Assembly (NCBI GenBank): GCA_965220055.1
Contig: CBDCPE010000004.1
Coordinates: forward strand, 2,852,001-2,916,000
From: Bin87 sp965220055
GTDB lineage: Bacteria > Chloroflexota > Dehalococcoidia > Lucifugimonadales > UBA3495
Direction: 5' to 3'
DNA length: 64,000 nt
Shown: positions 7,779-15,434 of the stretch, piece after piece
How the letters are laid out: each line of letters opens with the position of its first letter
How positions within the stretch are numbered: the stretch's first letter is position 1
The notes under the pieces: model-generated
Told to the model about the DNA's origin: nothing
Database searches by the model: none
The model's input: only the letters and a program-made list of their open reading frames with translations
Made by a program: the position numbers and the translations under genes

Positions 7779-8561
7779 ATGAACAAACACGCCGCGATAA
7801 TCCAGCACCACCCGGTAGAAACTCTGGCCGGTAATTTCAGAGGCATCCTTGAGGACGCCGGTTTCGAACTGACAACCGTTCCGGTGTTCACCGGCGCACC
7901 CGACTACGCGCGCTTCGACGCACCAGATCCGGCAGGGATTGATCTCATCGTCGCGCTGGGCGGCCCGATGTCGGCCAACGACAACTTCCCGGCACTAATC
8001 CAGGAGATGGCCTATTTGCGCGCTGCGGCCACCGGTGATGTTGGCAACCGGCCGCCGACGCCCGTTGTCGGCATCTGCCTGGGAGCGCAACTGCTTTCTC
8101 GTGCGCTGGGCGGCGCGGTGGCACCCACCGGCGGCTACCAGTTCGGTCTACGCAAGATCGACATTACCGCGGACGGCGCGGCCGATCCGGTGTTTCGCGA
8201 AATCGCCGTCCCGATGGTACCGACCCTGCACGGCGAGCAGTTCACCGTCCCACCCGGGGCCACGCTGTTGGCTGAAGGCACCATGCTTCGCCGCGACGGC
8301 GGCTGGGTTCGTCACCCGATGGCATTCCGGTACGGAGTGTCTTACGGGTTTCAGTTCGAACCTCAATTGACCCTGGGCGAGTTGCGCATCTGGAATGGGG
8401 AACTGGCGGGCGATTACGAGTTGATGGGAGATCGGTTCGATCCGGCGGAGGAGGCCGCGCGCAACCTTGGCGAGTTCACTGCATTCGCCCCGCACCACGA
8501 GGCGCAGATGGGACGTATGCTGAAGGCGCTGCTGGAGCGCGCGGGCCTGTCCCCGCACTAG
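7779..8561 (+). CDS. Class I glutamine amidotransferase-like protein (GMP synthase GATase-like)
   Basis: 260 residues with the nucleophile elbow GICLGAQ (C100) and the oxyanion block ALGGPMS at 59-65. In active class I amidotransferases the catalytic histidine lies in a GxQFHPE motif. Here the equivalent position, residues 190-196, reads GFQFEPQ, with glutamate where histidine is expected. Either activity is altered or another histidine (for example H151 in LHGEQF) takes over. It is the third gene of the amidohydrolase-NUDIX set, starting four bases after the NUDIX stop. Confidence 0.8.
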   Translation: MNKHAAIIQHHPVETLAGNFRGILEDAGFELTTVPVFTGAPDYARFDAPDPAGIDLIVALGGPMSANDNFPALIQEMAYLRAAATGDVGNRPPTPVVGICLGAQLLSRALGGAVAPTGGYQFGLRKIDITADGAADPVFREIAVPMVPTLHGEQFTVPPGATLLAEGTMLRRDGGWVRHPMAFRYGVSYGFQFEPQLTLGELRIWNGELAGDYELMGDRFDPAEEAARNLGEFTAFAPHHEAQMGRMLKALLERAGLSPH

Positions 8562-8896
8562 ACCCTCCTGCCAGCATGACGAGGTCCGCATACGCGGAGC
8601 GGGCTGGGTCATTCGATTGTCATTGCGGGGAGCGGCGACATGGCAATGCCGTTGCCTGGACGACGTGTGTTCTGCCAACGAGATTGCCGCGCTTCGCTCG
8701 CAATGACAAAGGACAGGGCGCTCTCAACTACAGTTTGAACGCAAGTGGGCGCCCGCGGGGCGCGCACGTTGTTTGACTTGCGTTTGGGCTGATAGTAATC
8801 TTCGAAACTGTGCAGGGGGCTCTACTCGGGATCGACGTCAGGGGCCCCTGCCGAAAGAAAATAAAGCTAACACTGTCAATTCGGAGGTATCACGCC
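8562..8896. other. Intergenic stretch dominated by repeat family B, copy 2
   Basis: 335 bases without a gene. The repeat at 8617-8755 fills the middle. The rest holds the leader of the dienelactone hydrolase gene, with CGGAGG upstream of its ATG. Confidence 0.6.
8617..8755. repeat. Dispersed palindromic repeat, family B, copy 2 (best preserved)
   Basis: TTGTCATTGCGGGGAGCGGC at 8617 is the imperfect reverse complement of the segment ending CGCTCGCAATGACAA at 8709, so the 93 bases can fold back with a central loop. About 20 bases further lies AGTTTGAACGCAAGTGGGCG, also found near copies 1 and 3. Confidence 0.7.
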
Positions 8897-9643
8897 ATGG
8901 CTTACGAAGGAATGATCGCTGAAGAAGTATGGGTTGAGGGACACGAAGGAGACCGTATCAACGCCTACCTGGCGCGGCCCCTGGGCGCCGGTCCCTTCCC
9001 CGCCGTCATGCTGTTCCACCACATGCCCGGCTGGGACGCCGCCTCCAAGGAGATGGCCCGCAAGTTCGCGCACAACGGGTACATTGCCATCTCCCCCAAC
9101 CTCCACTACCGCGAGGGCAGCGACGACCCCGTCGCCAACAGCACCAGCATCCGCGAGAAGGGCGGCATGCCCGACGCCCGCACCCTGGGCGACGCGGCGG
9201 GCGCCATCGGTTACCTGCGCCACCTGAGCGTCCACAACAGTAAGGTCGGTATCATCGGGTTCTGCTCCGGCGGACGCCAGGTGTTCCTCGCGGCCTGCAA
9301 ACTCAGCGGCATCGACGCCGCGGTCGACTGCTGGGGCGGTGGCGTGACCGCCCGCGACAGCGAGCCTCCCACCGAGGCCATGCCCCACGCGCCCATCGAG
9401 TTCGTTGGAGATCTATCGTGCGCGCTAATGGGACTCTTCGGTGAGGATGACGCGCGGCCATCGCCGGCCGAAGTCGAGGCCACGGACGCCGCCATCAAGG
9501 CCGCCGGCAAGTCGTGGGAGCACCACATGTATCCCAACGCCGGCCACGGCTTCTTCGCGGTGGACCGCACCAGCTACGCGGTCGAAGCGGCCAATCAGGG
9601 CTGGGAGCGCGTGTTCGAGTTCTACGGACGGCACCTGTCGTAG
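8897..9643 (+). CDS. Dienelactone hydrolase family protein
   Basis: 248-residue alpha/beta hydrolase. The nucleophile is cysteine C123 in GFCSGG, as in true dienelactone hydrolases, with an acid in GEDD (181-184) and the histidine H216 in GHGF. Such enzymes open dienelactones in chloroaromatic degradation or hydrolyse related esters. The start ATG at 8897 follows CGGAGG; an upstream in-frame start would cover the ribosome-binding site. A perfect 10-bp hairpin at 9670-9692 follows the stop. Confidence 0.88.
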   Translation: MAYEGMIAEEVWVEGHEGDRINAYLARPLGAGPFPAVMLFHHMPGWDAASKEMARKFAHNGYIAISPNLHYREGSDDPVANSTSIREKGGMPDARTLGDAAGAIGYLRHLSVHNSKVGIIGFCSGGRQVFLAACKLSGIDAAVDCWGGGVTARDSEPPTEAMPHAPIEFVGDLSCALMGLFGEDDARPSPAEVEATDAAIKAAGKSWEHHMYPNAGHGFFAVDRTSYAVEAANQGWERVFEFYGRHLS

Positions 9644-9669
9644 GGAACGAGCAACCTCAGTAGCAACAT

Positions 9670-9692
9670 GGGGCGGGTCTTGGACCCGCCCC
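9670..9692. terminator. Strong hairpin between convergent genes
   Basis: GGGGCGGGTC (9670-9679) and GACCCGCCCC (9683-9692) pair perfectly around a TTG loop. There is no T-tract, but it sits just beyond the dienelactone hydrolase stop and before the convergent gene at 9717. Confidence 0.55.
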
Positions 9693-9716
9693 GAATTCTG
9701 GACCCATCGCCGGGGT

Positions 9717-10238
9717 CTAGTTGTCGGTGGATTCGAATGCCAGGGTGGCGAAGCGCATGAAGATGCCGCCGCGCGGGGCGGCCAGAGGGCCGTTGAGGCA
9801 GAGACAGGCGATCACGTACCGGGAACCGGGCTCGCCGACCTCGGCGATTTCCACGCGGTGCGGGGTGTTCAGACCGACGATGCTGCCGTAGGCGCGGTCG
9901 ATTTCACCGTTGACCCACACCTCGCCGTAGTTGTCGAAGTTGGTCTCGAACCACACGCGGGAGCCGGCGACGCTCACCCCGTCGATGGTATCCGGCAGCG
10001 TCACCGCGATCCGGTACCAGGCGAAAGTGAAACCCTCGGAGAGGCTCTGGCGGACGTTGTCGCACACGTCCCAGCCCGAATCGTCGTAATCGGCCAGGCG
10101 GGCCGGCGTGGCAAGCAGTCGGGCGTCCAATCCCTCGTTGGGTTCGCCGGGCACAAGGCCAGGAGCGACCCGCCAAGGCTGTCCTCCTACCTTGGCGCGG
10201 CCGTCGTCGGTGTTGAGATCAACTGCGAATCGTGGCAT
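9717..10238 (-). CDS. Galactose-binding (jelly-roll) domain protein
   Basis: 173 residues resembling the sugar-binding jelly-roll of beta-galactosidase-type enzymes. It has a GWDVCDNVRQSL block, then WYRIAVTLPD and VWFETNFDNYGEVWVNGE, the typical strands in which an aromatic residue and N-G-E line the fold. No catalytic domain is attached, so it is probably a binding or accessory protein. No signal peptide is seen. It precedes the TIM-barrel amidohydrolase at 11121 in a same-strand series, with repeat A copy 2 between. Confidence 0.6.
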   Translation of the reverse strand: MPRFAVDLNTDDGRAKVGGQPWRVAPGLVPGEPNEGLDARLLATPARLADYDDSGWDVCDNVRQSLSEGFTFAWYRIAVTLPDTIDGVSVAGSRVWFETNFDNYGEVWVNGEIDRAYGSIVGLNTPHRVEIAEVGEPGSRYVIACLCLNGPLAAPRGGIFMRFATLAFESTDN

Positions 10239-10262
10239 TGGAACGTCTCCTTTGATGAGTAA

Positions 10263-10282
10263 GGGCGAATGGTTATTCGCCC
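10263..10282. repeat. Dispersed palindrome, family A, copy 2
   Basis: GGGCGAAT (10263-10270) pairs with ATTCGCCC (10275-10282) around GGTT. It lies between two minus-strand genes. Confidence 0.7.
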
Positions 10283-10311
10283 CGACGTGATCACATGGTG
10301 TCTTGAGTAGT

Positions 10312-11121
10312 CTAGCGAAACTCCCAAAGATTGGCCGCGGCGCCGCCGAACACCATGTCGCGGGCCTCAGTACTGGGATATTCGATCAGATCCATGGGGA
10401 ACCGCAGGGCGTTGCGGTAACCTTCCCGGTTGGCCGAGGGCGGGAAGTCACTGCCCCACATGAGGCGGTCGCCGCCGAAAGCCTCCACCGCCATCTCGAT
10501 GAGCGGCGGGATGTTGTCGAAGGGGATGGGCTGACGGAAGGGTTGGGGCCGTGGGCAAAATTCGCCGAGGCCGGGAACCTTGACGTAGGTGTTGGGGTAC
10601 TTGGACAGCGACAGCGCTTGGCGATAAGCATCCATCGGGATTTCCTTGTCCTCGCGGCCCGGGCCCCAGAACGCGCCCACGCCGGCGAGATGCTCGATAA
10701 CGACGTTGAGGTTGGGGAGTTCGCGAATTATCCCCTCGAACTCCGGGGCGGCGTACTGCTCCACGGTGCCCATGACGCTGGCGACCACGCCGAGATCGGC
10801 GCACTTGCGCCAGAGGGCCAACGGGTCGTCGCCGGGGGACCGCCACCCGGCGTTGAAACGCAGCCCATCAACGCCCTGAACGTGGAGCTCAGCGACGCGG
10901 TCGGTGGCGCCGGGCTGGGTGTGGTCGACGATGGCGATAACGGCGAACCGGCCGGGGAAGCGTTTGACGGCCTCGATCAGGTAGCTGTTGTCGAAGACGC
11001 CGAAGAACTGGGTCAGGACCGCCTGGTCCACGCCAGCGCGTTCCATTTCATCGAGGAGGATTTCCACCGGCTCGAACCAGTAGGGCGAGGCGTGACAGTG
11101 GGTGTCGATTACAGTAGCCAT
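10312..11121 (-). CDS. TIM-barrel metal-dependent hydrolase (amidohydrolase 2 family)
   Basis: 269 residues. The metal site DTHCH is at residues 6-10. A histidine in VVIEHLAG and the acidic MWGSDFPPS near residue 230 complete the usual metal set. The family includes 2-pyrone-4,6-dicarboxylate hydrolase, 4-oxalomesaconate-type hydratases and decarboxylases of aromatic breakdown; the exact reaction is not resolved. It starts 12 bases after the SDR gene stop on the same strand, so both are probably co-transcribed. Confidence 0.85.
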   Translation of the reverse strand: MATVIDTHCHASPYWFEPVEILLDEMERAGVDQAVLTQFFGVFDNSYLIEAVKRFPGRFAVIAIVDHTQPGATDRVAELHVQGVDGLRFNAGWRSPGDDPLALWRKCADLGVVASVMGTVEQYAAPEFEGIIRELPNLNVVIEHLAGVGAFWGPGREDKEIPMDAYRQALSLSKYPNTYVKVPGLGEFCPRPQPFRQPIPFDNIPPLIEMAVEAFGGDRLMWGSDFPPSANREGYRNALRFPMDLIEYPSTEARDMVFGGAAANLWEFR

Positions 11122-11133
11122 ATCAGCCCCTCC

Positions 11134-11889
11134 CTAAGCGGCGGTGGTCCCGCCGTCGATCACCACCTCGGAGCCGGTGACGAAGGACGACTCGTCGGAT
11201 GCGAGATAGATCGCTCCGTAGGCGATCTCGCTGGGTTTGCCCACCCGGCCGAGGGGCAATCGCTGCATCCGCAAGGCCATGTTGGCCGGGTCGTTCAGCG
11301 TGTCCGCGATCATGTCGGTCTCGATCGGGCCGGGGTGGATTGAGTTGCACCGGATGCCCTCACGAGCGTGCTGGATGGCGGTGGACTTGGTAAACAGGCG
11401 TACCGCGCCCTTGGTGGCAGTGTAGCTGGCCGAGCCGTTAGGGCTGCCAACCAAGCCGGCGGTGGAGGAAATGTTGATGATCGAACCGCCGCCGGCCTCA
11501 CGCATGGCGGGGAGTGCGGCTTTGGTGCCGAGGAAGACGCCCTTGGCGTTCACGGAGAAGATCCGGTCCCAGTCTTCCACGGTGGTTTCCTCGATGTTCT
11601 TGCGGATCAGGATGCCGGCGTTGTTCAGCAGGACGTCGAGCTTGCCGTAGGTGCCCACGGCGGACTGTACCGCCGACTCCCAGTCGGACTCGCTGGTGAC
11701 ATCAAGATGCACATAGGTGACGTTGTAGCCGAGTTCCTGCAGTTCGGCCTCGGTTTGGCGACCCTGATCGTCGAGGATGTCACCGATGACAACGCTGGCG
11801 CCTTCTTCCGCAAACATCCGCGCCTCGACCGCGCCCTGACCCCGCGCTCCACCGCTGATGAGCGCGACCTTGCCTTCCAACCTGGCCAT
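11134..11889 (-). CDS. Short-chain dehydrogenase/reductase
   Basis: 251 residues, classical SDR length. The cofactor motif GGARGQG is at residues 13-19, NNAG near 89, the catalytic serine lies in ISSTAG and the YxxxK pair is in YTATK. An aspartate follows the second beta strand (VIGDIL), favouring NAD(H). The C-terminal block SFVTGSEVVIDGGTT is typical of glucose-1-dehydrogenase/3-oxoacyl reductase-like members. The substrate is unknown. The downstream amidohydrolase suggests a shared catabolic route. Confidence 0.9.
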   Translation of the reverse strand: MARLEGKVALISGGARGQGAVEARMFAEEGASVVIGDILDDQGRQTEAELQELGYNVTYVHLDVTSESDWESAVQSAVGTYGKLDVLLNNAGILIRKNIEETTVEDWDRIFSVNAKGVFLGTKAALPAMREAGGGSIINISSTAGLVGSPNGSASYTATKGAVRLFTKSTAIQHAREGIRCNSIHPGPIETDMIADTLNDPANMALRMQRLPLGRVGKPSEIAYGAIYLASDESSFVTGSEVVIDGGTTAA

Positions 11890-11979
11890 GGTGTTGCCTC
11901 CTATTCGTGCGTTTCAGATGGCTGTACTACTGCTACGCAGCCACTTTATATGCGTTGGCAATGGGGCGCAACCGAAGAT

Positions 11980-12537
11980 TCAGCATGCGTACCGAGGATT
12001 CCACAAGCGGTGGAAACCCGCCGTTCCGTCTTCTCCAGTGCGCAACTCATAGACGTCAGGGTTGGACAGGTTTTCCCATCCGGTGTAGCCGAATTCGGGA
12101 TCAATCGAGTGGAGAACCAGGCCCATGAGGTTACCGTGGGTGACGACGACGGGGAGGTTATGGGGACCGCGCAGCAGATCGTTCAGGGCTGACCATGCCC
12201 GCTCAAGCACCTCGTTGGCAGATTCGCCGCCGGGCACGCGCGATTTCGGATCGCAAAAGGAATCGCGCACCACCTGACGCCAGTTGTCGATGGGACATAG
12301 CGACAGGGTGCGCTCATTCAACCGAGGATCGACCCGAACTCCCCGCAGCAAAAGATCCGCGAGGGGTTCGGCGGACTGCTGCGCACGACGGTAGGCGCTG
12401 GCGACAATCGCGTCGACGGGCCAGGCCGACAGGTAGTCCGCCAGACGCTGGGCCTGCAGCAGGCCGGCCGGGGTGAGCGGTGCGCTGGGTTCCTGACCCG
12501 CCGCCTCGCAGTGCCGGACCAGGATCAGGCTGGTCAC
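11980..12537 (-). CDS. Histidine phosphatase (phosphoglycerate mutase-like) family protein
   Basis: 185 residues. The phosphohistidine motif is RHCE at residues 8-11, where most members have RHGE; a second catalytic histidine lies in VVTHGNL. The GTG at 12537 is chosen because its GTGA overlaps the stop of the upstream acetyltransferase gene, a typical coupled start, and it places RHCE at the usual distance from the N-terminus. Substrates in this family range from sugar phosphates to alpha-ribazole phosphate; none is indicated here. Confidence 0.85.
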   Translation of the reverse strand: MTSLILVRHCEAAGQEPSAPLTPAGLLQAQRLADYLSAWPVDAIVASAYRRAQQSAEPLADLLLRGVRVDPRLNERTLSLCPIDNWRQVVRDSFCDPKSRVPGGESANEVLERAWSALNDLLRGPHNLPVVVTHGNLMGLVLHSIDPEFGYTGWENLSNPDVYELRTGEDGTAGFHRLWNPRYAC

Positions 12538-12989
12538 GGCAGGGGCCAGGGGCACCAGCGGAGGCGCACACCGACCTCGGTGAAGCCGGCCCGCTGGTAG
12601 AACTGGATCTGCCTTGCGCCGTGATACGGGGTTCCCAGTTCGACCATTGCGCAGCCGCGCGACACGGCGTGATTCAAGGCGAAGCGGAGAACCTCCATGC
12701 CGACGCCAGTGCCGCGCACGCTGGGATCAACATACATTTCCTGGATGATGGCGTAAAGGCCGACGCTGCGCAGGGCGTCGACGAATGAGACGGTACAAAC
12801 GGCGGTGAGCTGACCGTCGGTTTCCGCCAGCACCACGAACCCAGAAGGCCCGTCATCGGCGAATCGGCCATACACCGGCGCCATCGCTTCTGCGGAGGCG
12901 GGCGTGCCACCGAGTTCAATCAGAAGCCGGCGCACCAAGTCTATGGCCGCATCCCGGTCGTGGGTCGTTGCCAATCTGGCGCTGGTCAT
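12534..12989 (-). CDS. GNAT family N-acetyltransferase
   Basis: 151 residues with the GNAT core. The beta-4 strand IIQEMYVDPSVRG leads into the acetyl-CoA pyrophosphate loop RGTGVGMEVL (Q/RxxGxG/A type), followed by the late FYQRAGFTEVG motif. It probably acetylates a small molecule or protein amine; no neighbour defines the substrate. Translationally coupled to the downstream histidine phosphatase through the shared GTGA. Confidence 0.85.
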   Translation of the reverse strand: MTSARLATTHDRDAAIDLVRRLLIELGGTPASAEAMAPVYGRFADDGPSGFVVLAETDGQLTAVCTVSFVDALRSVGLYAIIQEMYVDPSVRGTGVGMEVLRFALNHAVSRGCAMVELGTPYHGARQIQFYQRAGFTEVGVRLRWCPWPLP

Positions 12990-13087
12990 CGTGCCAACGG
13001 TACCGCGACGCCGAAGGGGTCTGGGTACGGATCACGCTATGCCGGTACGCGGGTTTTGCGCACGGATGGTCCCGGTGATCCGGTCCG

Positions 13088-13528
13088 TCAGGCGCCTGTG
13101 CTCTCCCGCAGCCGCTCTTCCTTTTCGATTAGACCGGGAGTCATGTTCGATTAGACCGGGAGTCATGGCCTCGCCGAAGTCATGGATTTCGAACACGGGG
13201 CGGATTTCAATTTCGCTGGGTCCGGGCATCGGGTTGGGGCAGCGCCCGACCCATTCGACCGCCTCGGCCATATCTTTAACTTCCCACAGCCAGAAGCCGG
13301 CCACCAACTCGTTGGTAGCCGGGAACGGACCATCGATCACCGTCCGGTCTGCGCCGCTGAAGGCAACACGTTTCCCGCCGATGAAGGTTTGAGGCTCTCT
13401 CCGGATAGCAGCACGACGGCATCCACGAGCTCCTCGTTTTACCTGCGCATTGCCTCGAGGAGTTCGGTGGAGGGCATGGTGCCGTTTTCGCTATCTTGCG
13501 TAGCTTTGACCAGAACCACCACGCGCAC
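13088..13528 (-). pseudogene. YCII/DGPF-domain protein, inactivated by three lesions
   Basis: Read from GTG at 13528, the first 29 codons encode a normal YCII-type start (VVVLVKATQDSENGTMPS). Codon 30 is TAA where the family usually has tyrosine (R-Y-N-E-E-L). After a GGGAAACG segment the frame changes by one base, and the conserved IDGPFPATNELVAGFWLWEV then continues. Near the end, the 22-bp tandem duplication at 13124-13167 shifts the frame again; removing one copy restores a family-like end (KEERLREST) and a TGA at 13088. The gene is therefore recently decayed. It sits next to an equally damaged SRPBCC gene. Confidence 0.85.
13124..13167. repeat. 22-bp perfect tandem duplication
   Basis: The unit at 13124-13145 is repeated exactly at 13146-13167. 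Its length is not a multiple of three, so it shifts the frame of the YCII gene. Confidence 0.95.
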
Positions 13529-13589
13529 AGGGTTACTCCTTGCGTTGCTTCGCCCGACCCGGTATGGATCAGGCTTCCAAGGATTCTGA

Positions 13590-14419
13590 CTAGGTTCTGT
13601 TGACATTTGGTTATAATGGAAATATGTCAAGACTTACGCTCTCAACAGGTCAGTGGACCAAGGTTCTCCAGTTCCTGCGAGGACGCGCCGACCTGTATGT
13701 TGGTCGGGAAGAGGAATGTCGCCGTTTCATCGAAGCCGTGCTCTGGGTGGCCCGCTCCGGCGCCCAATGGCGGCTCCTCCCAGCCGAGTATGGGAATTGG
13801 AACAGCGTCTACAAAAGGTTTGCCCGCTGGAGCGACCGGGGTATCTGGGAACTGCTGCATCAGCATTGCGCCGACGACCCGGATCTGGAATACCTGATCA
13901 TCGACAGCACCGTATTATCGAGAGCACCGTGGTCCGGGCCCATCCCTGCGCGGCCGGAGCGCCCCCCAAAAAGGCGGCCAGGCGGCCCAGGCCCTGGGCC
14001 GGAGCCGCGGCGTGTTCAGCACCAAGGTCCACGTGAGCGTGGATGCCTTGGGCAATCCCTTGCGGTTCATCCTGACTGGGGGGCAAAAGCACGACATCAC
14101 CCAGGCCCAGGGGCTGATCGCCGATCATGCCGGAGAGTACGTGATTGCCGACAAGGGGTATGATTCCCGTGAGTTTCGCCAGTACATCCTGGAACGAGGC
14201 ATGCGTCCGGTCATACCGCCACGCTCCAACCGTAAGGAACCCCAAGCCTACGATGCTTGCCTCTACCGAGAGCGGCACCTGGTGGAATGCTTCATCAACA
14301 AGATCAAGCACTATCGCCGGGTATTCTCCCGGTTTGAGAAGCTGGACGCCAGATACCTGGGCTTCCTTCACTTTACTGCTGCCCTCATTTGGTTACGGTG
14401 AAATGTCAACACAGCCTAG
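13590..14419 (+). mobile_element. IS5-family insertion sequence (822 bp plus 4-bp CTAG target duplication)
   Basis: The ends GTTCTGTTGACATTT (13594-13608) and the reverse complement of 14401-14415 match at 13 of 15 bases. CTAG flanks both sides (13590-13593 and 14416-14419), the YTAR-type target duplication of IS5-group elements. The element carries one transposase and sits exactly at the stop codon of the SRPBCC pseudogene. Confidence 0.9.
13624..14401 (+). pseudogene. IS5-family transposase, frame broken by a 17-bp duplication
   Basis: The N-terminal half (helix-turn-helix, then WVARSGAQWRLLPAEYG, then LEYLIIDST with the first catalytic aspartate) is in frame 1. A near-perfect 17-bp tandem duplication around 13905-13940 (ATCATCGACAGCACCGT, then ATTATCGAGAGCACCGT) moves the sequence to frame 3, where STVVRAHPCAAGAPP follows. 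At CCCCCCAAAAAGG (13961-13973) a -1 slip leads to frame 2, which encodes the rest including VHVSVDALGNP, the DKGYDS block with the second aspartate, and the glutamate region. The -1 slip may be natural programmed frameshifting, as in many IS5-group elements; the duplication probably makes this copy inactive. Confidence 0.85.
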
Positions 14420-14842
14420 CTCTTGAAGGACGAAAACGCCCTCGGCCAAGTTTCGTGGGAATAGTGCCGGTATTCCGCCGGAACTTCGGTGCTCACGGAT
14501 AACCGCGTCCCACGGTTGGCGTTGTCCAGTCGGTACTTTTCGTAGGCTGGAGCCCGGACCCGGGCATAAGCACTTTCGGCGTCATCCACGTCGTCTCGGA
14601 TGATGCCGACGGCTTTCAGTGAAAGGGATTGGTAGGGCCCTGCGCTGCTCTACGAGGCTGACCATGCCCTGCCCGTCGGGCGTGGCGAAACGCACGATGC
14701 CGCCCCCATTCCAGTCGCCCTGGGCGTAAGGCCCTTCGCAGAATGTGGCAGACCAGGCTCGGAGATTTTCGTCAGCCTGGAGTACATGCGAAACGTTTTG
14801 TGCGTCTGCCGCTATTTCCACAACGACATGAAGGGAATCCAT
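14416..14842 (-). pseudogene. SRPBCC (AHSA1-like) domain protein, frameshifted, with an IS at its stop codon
   Basis: From ATG at 14842 the frame gives a typical SRPBCC start, with NLRAWSATFCEGPYAQGDWN and then VRFATPDGQGMVS. One extra base in the C run at 14638-14640 breaks it. In the next frame the homologous C-terminal half continues (RPYQSLSLKAVGIIRDD and HETWPRAFSSFKS) to the TAG at 14416-14418. That TAG lies within the CTAG target duplication of the IS5 element, so the insertion left the protein end intact. Before the insertion this gene was followed directly by the YCII gene, so the two were probably one operon. Confidence 0.8.
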
Positions 14843-14892
14843 GCCGGGGTTGTTCGAATAGCCGTGGTGCCACGGGCCAGAATGGACCAGAA

Positions 14893-14968
14893 TGGTGGGC
14901 CGTGTGGGGATCGAACCCACGACACCCGGATTAAAAGTCCGGTGCTCTGCCAGCTGAGCTAACGGCCC
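14893..14968 (-). tRNA. tRNA-Lys (anticodon TTT)
   Basis: A 76-nt cloverleaf on the minus strand. GGGCCGT pairs with ACGGCCC, the D-arm is GCTC/GAGC, the anticodon loop is CTTTTAA, the T-loop is TTCGATC, and CCA is encoded. Confidence 0.97.
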
Positions 14969-15060
14969 CTTCATGCGCCGATCCGTAGGCCAGTGTACAG
15001 TGTAGCATAGGCAGGCTTTCGACCTCGGCGAATGCGCTGTGATTACGGCTGTCCCGTCCC

Positions 15061-15089
15061 TTGCCAATACGCCGTAAATCGGGCATAAT
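15061..15089 (+). promoter_or_regulatory. Promoter of the 5S rRNA gene
   Basis: TTGCCA (15061-15066), a 17-base spacer and CATAAT (15084-15089) place the start about 10 bases upstream of the 5S helix. Confidence 0.65.
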
Positions 15090-15098
15090 GCCGACGTT

Positions 15099-15222
15099 AC
15101 TTTCTGGTGGTTCAAGCGGGGTGGTCCCACCCGTTTCCATCTCGAACACGGAAGTGAAACGCCCCAGCGCCGACGATACTGCTCTGGTAACGGAGTGGGA
15201 AAATAGGTCACCGCCGGAAAGT
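15099..15222 (+). rRNA. rrf: 5S ribosomal RNA (isolated gene)
   Basis: ACTTTCTGGTGG at 15099 pairs over 12 positions, including G-T pairs, with CCGCCGGAAAGT ending at 15222, forming helix I. The internal part has the invariant 5S elements: GGGGTGGTCCCACCCGTTTC, then CATCTCGAACACGGAAGTGA, and a TGGGAAAATAGGTC stretch. The mature molecule is probably a few bases shorter at each end. No 16S or 23S gene lies within at least 15 kb, and the gene has its own promoter and terminator. Confidence 0.95.
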
Positions 15223-15317
15223 ACCAAAACACAAAGGTCAGTCGGGGCGGGCGTGATGGCACACCAGGGTATCGTTGGCGACTGTAGGCAACGTATCGCG
15301 ATAGGTTGAAAAACCAA

Positions 15318-15367
15318 CCGAGCGGCTCCACCGTTACGATTCGGTGACAAAGCCGCTTTTATTTTTG
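15318..15367 (+). terminator. Rho-independent terminator after 5S rRNA
   Basis: AGCGGCT and AGCCGCT form the outer stem, CACCG and CGGTG an inner one, followed by TTTTATTTTT. Confidence 0.75.
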
Positions 15368-15378
15368 CCCGAATGCGA

Positions 15379-15384
15379 TACAAT
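15379..15384 (+). promoter_or_regulatory. Candidate -10 element for clpC
   Basis: TACAAT lies 50 bases before the clpC ATG. The -35 region overlaps the 5S terminator tail and is weak. No CIRCE or CtsR site is visible. Confidence 0.35.
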
Positions 15385-15434
15385 AGCGCCGCCAGCACCC
15401 ATCAGTTGGCCTGACCTCAACCCAGGAGAGTCTC

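Noticed and set aside
14582..15331. One 249-codon minus-strand protein spanning tRNA-Lys and 5S rRNA
   Set aside because: The upstream part is antisense to 5S rRNA and reads through the tRNA gene; only the part from 14842 downward is homologous to SRPBCC.
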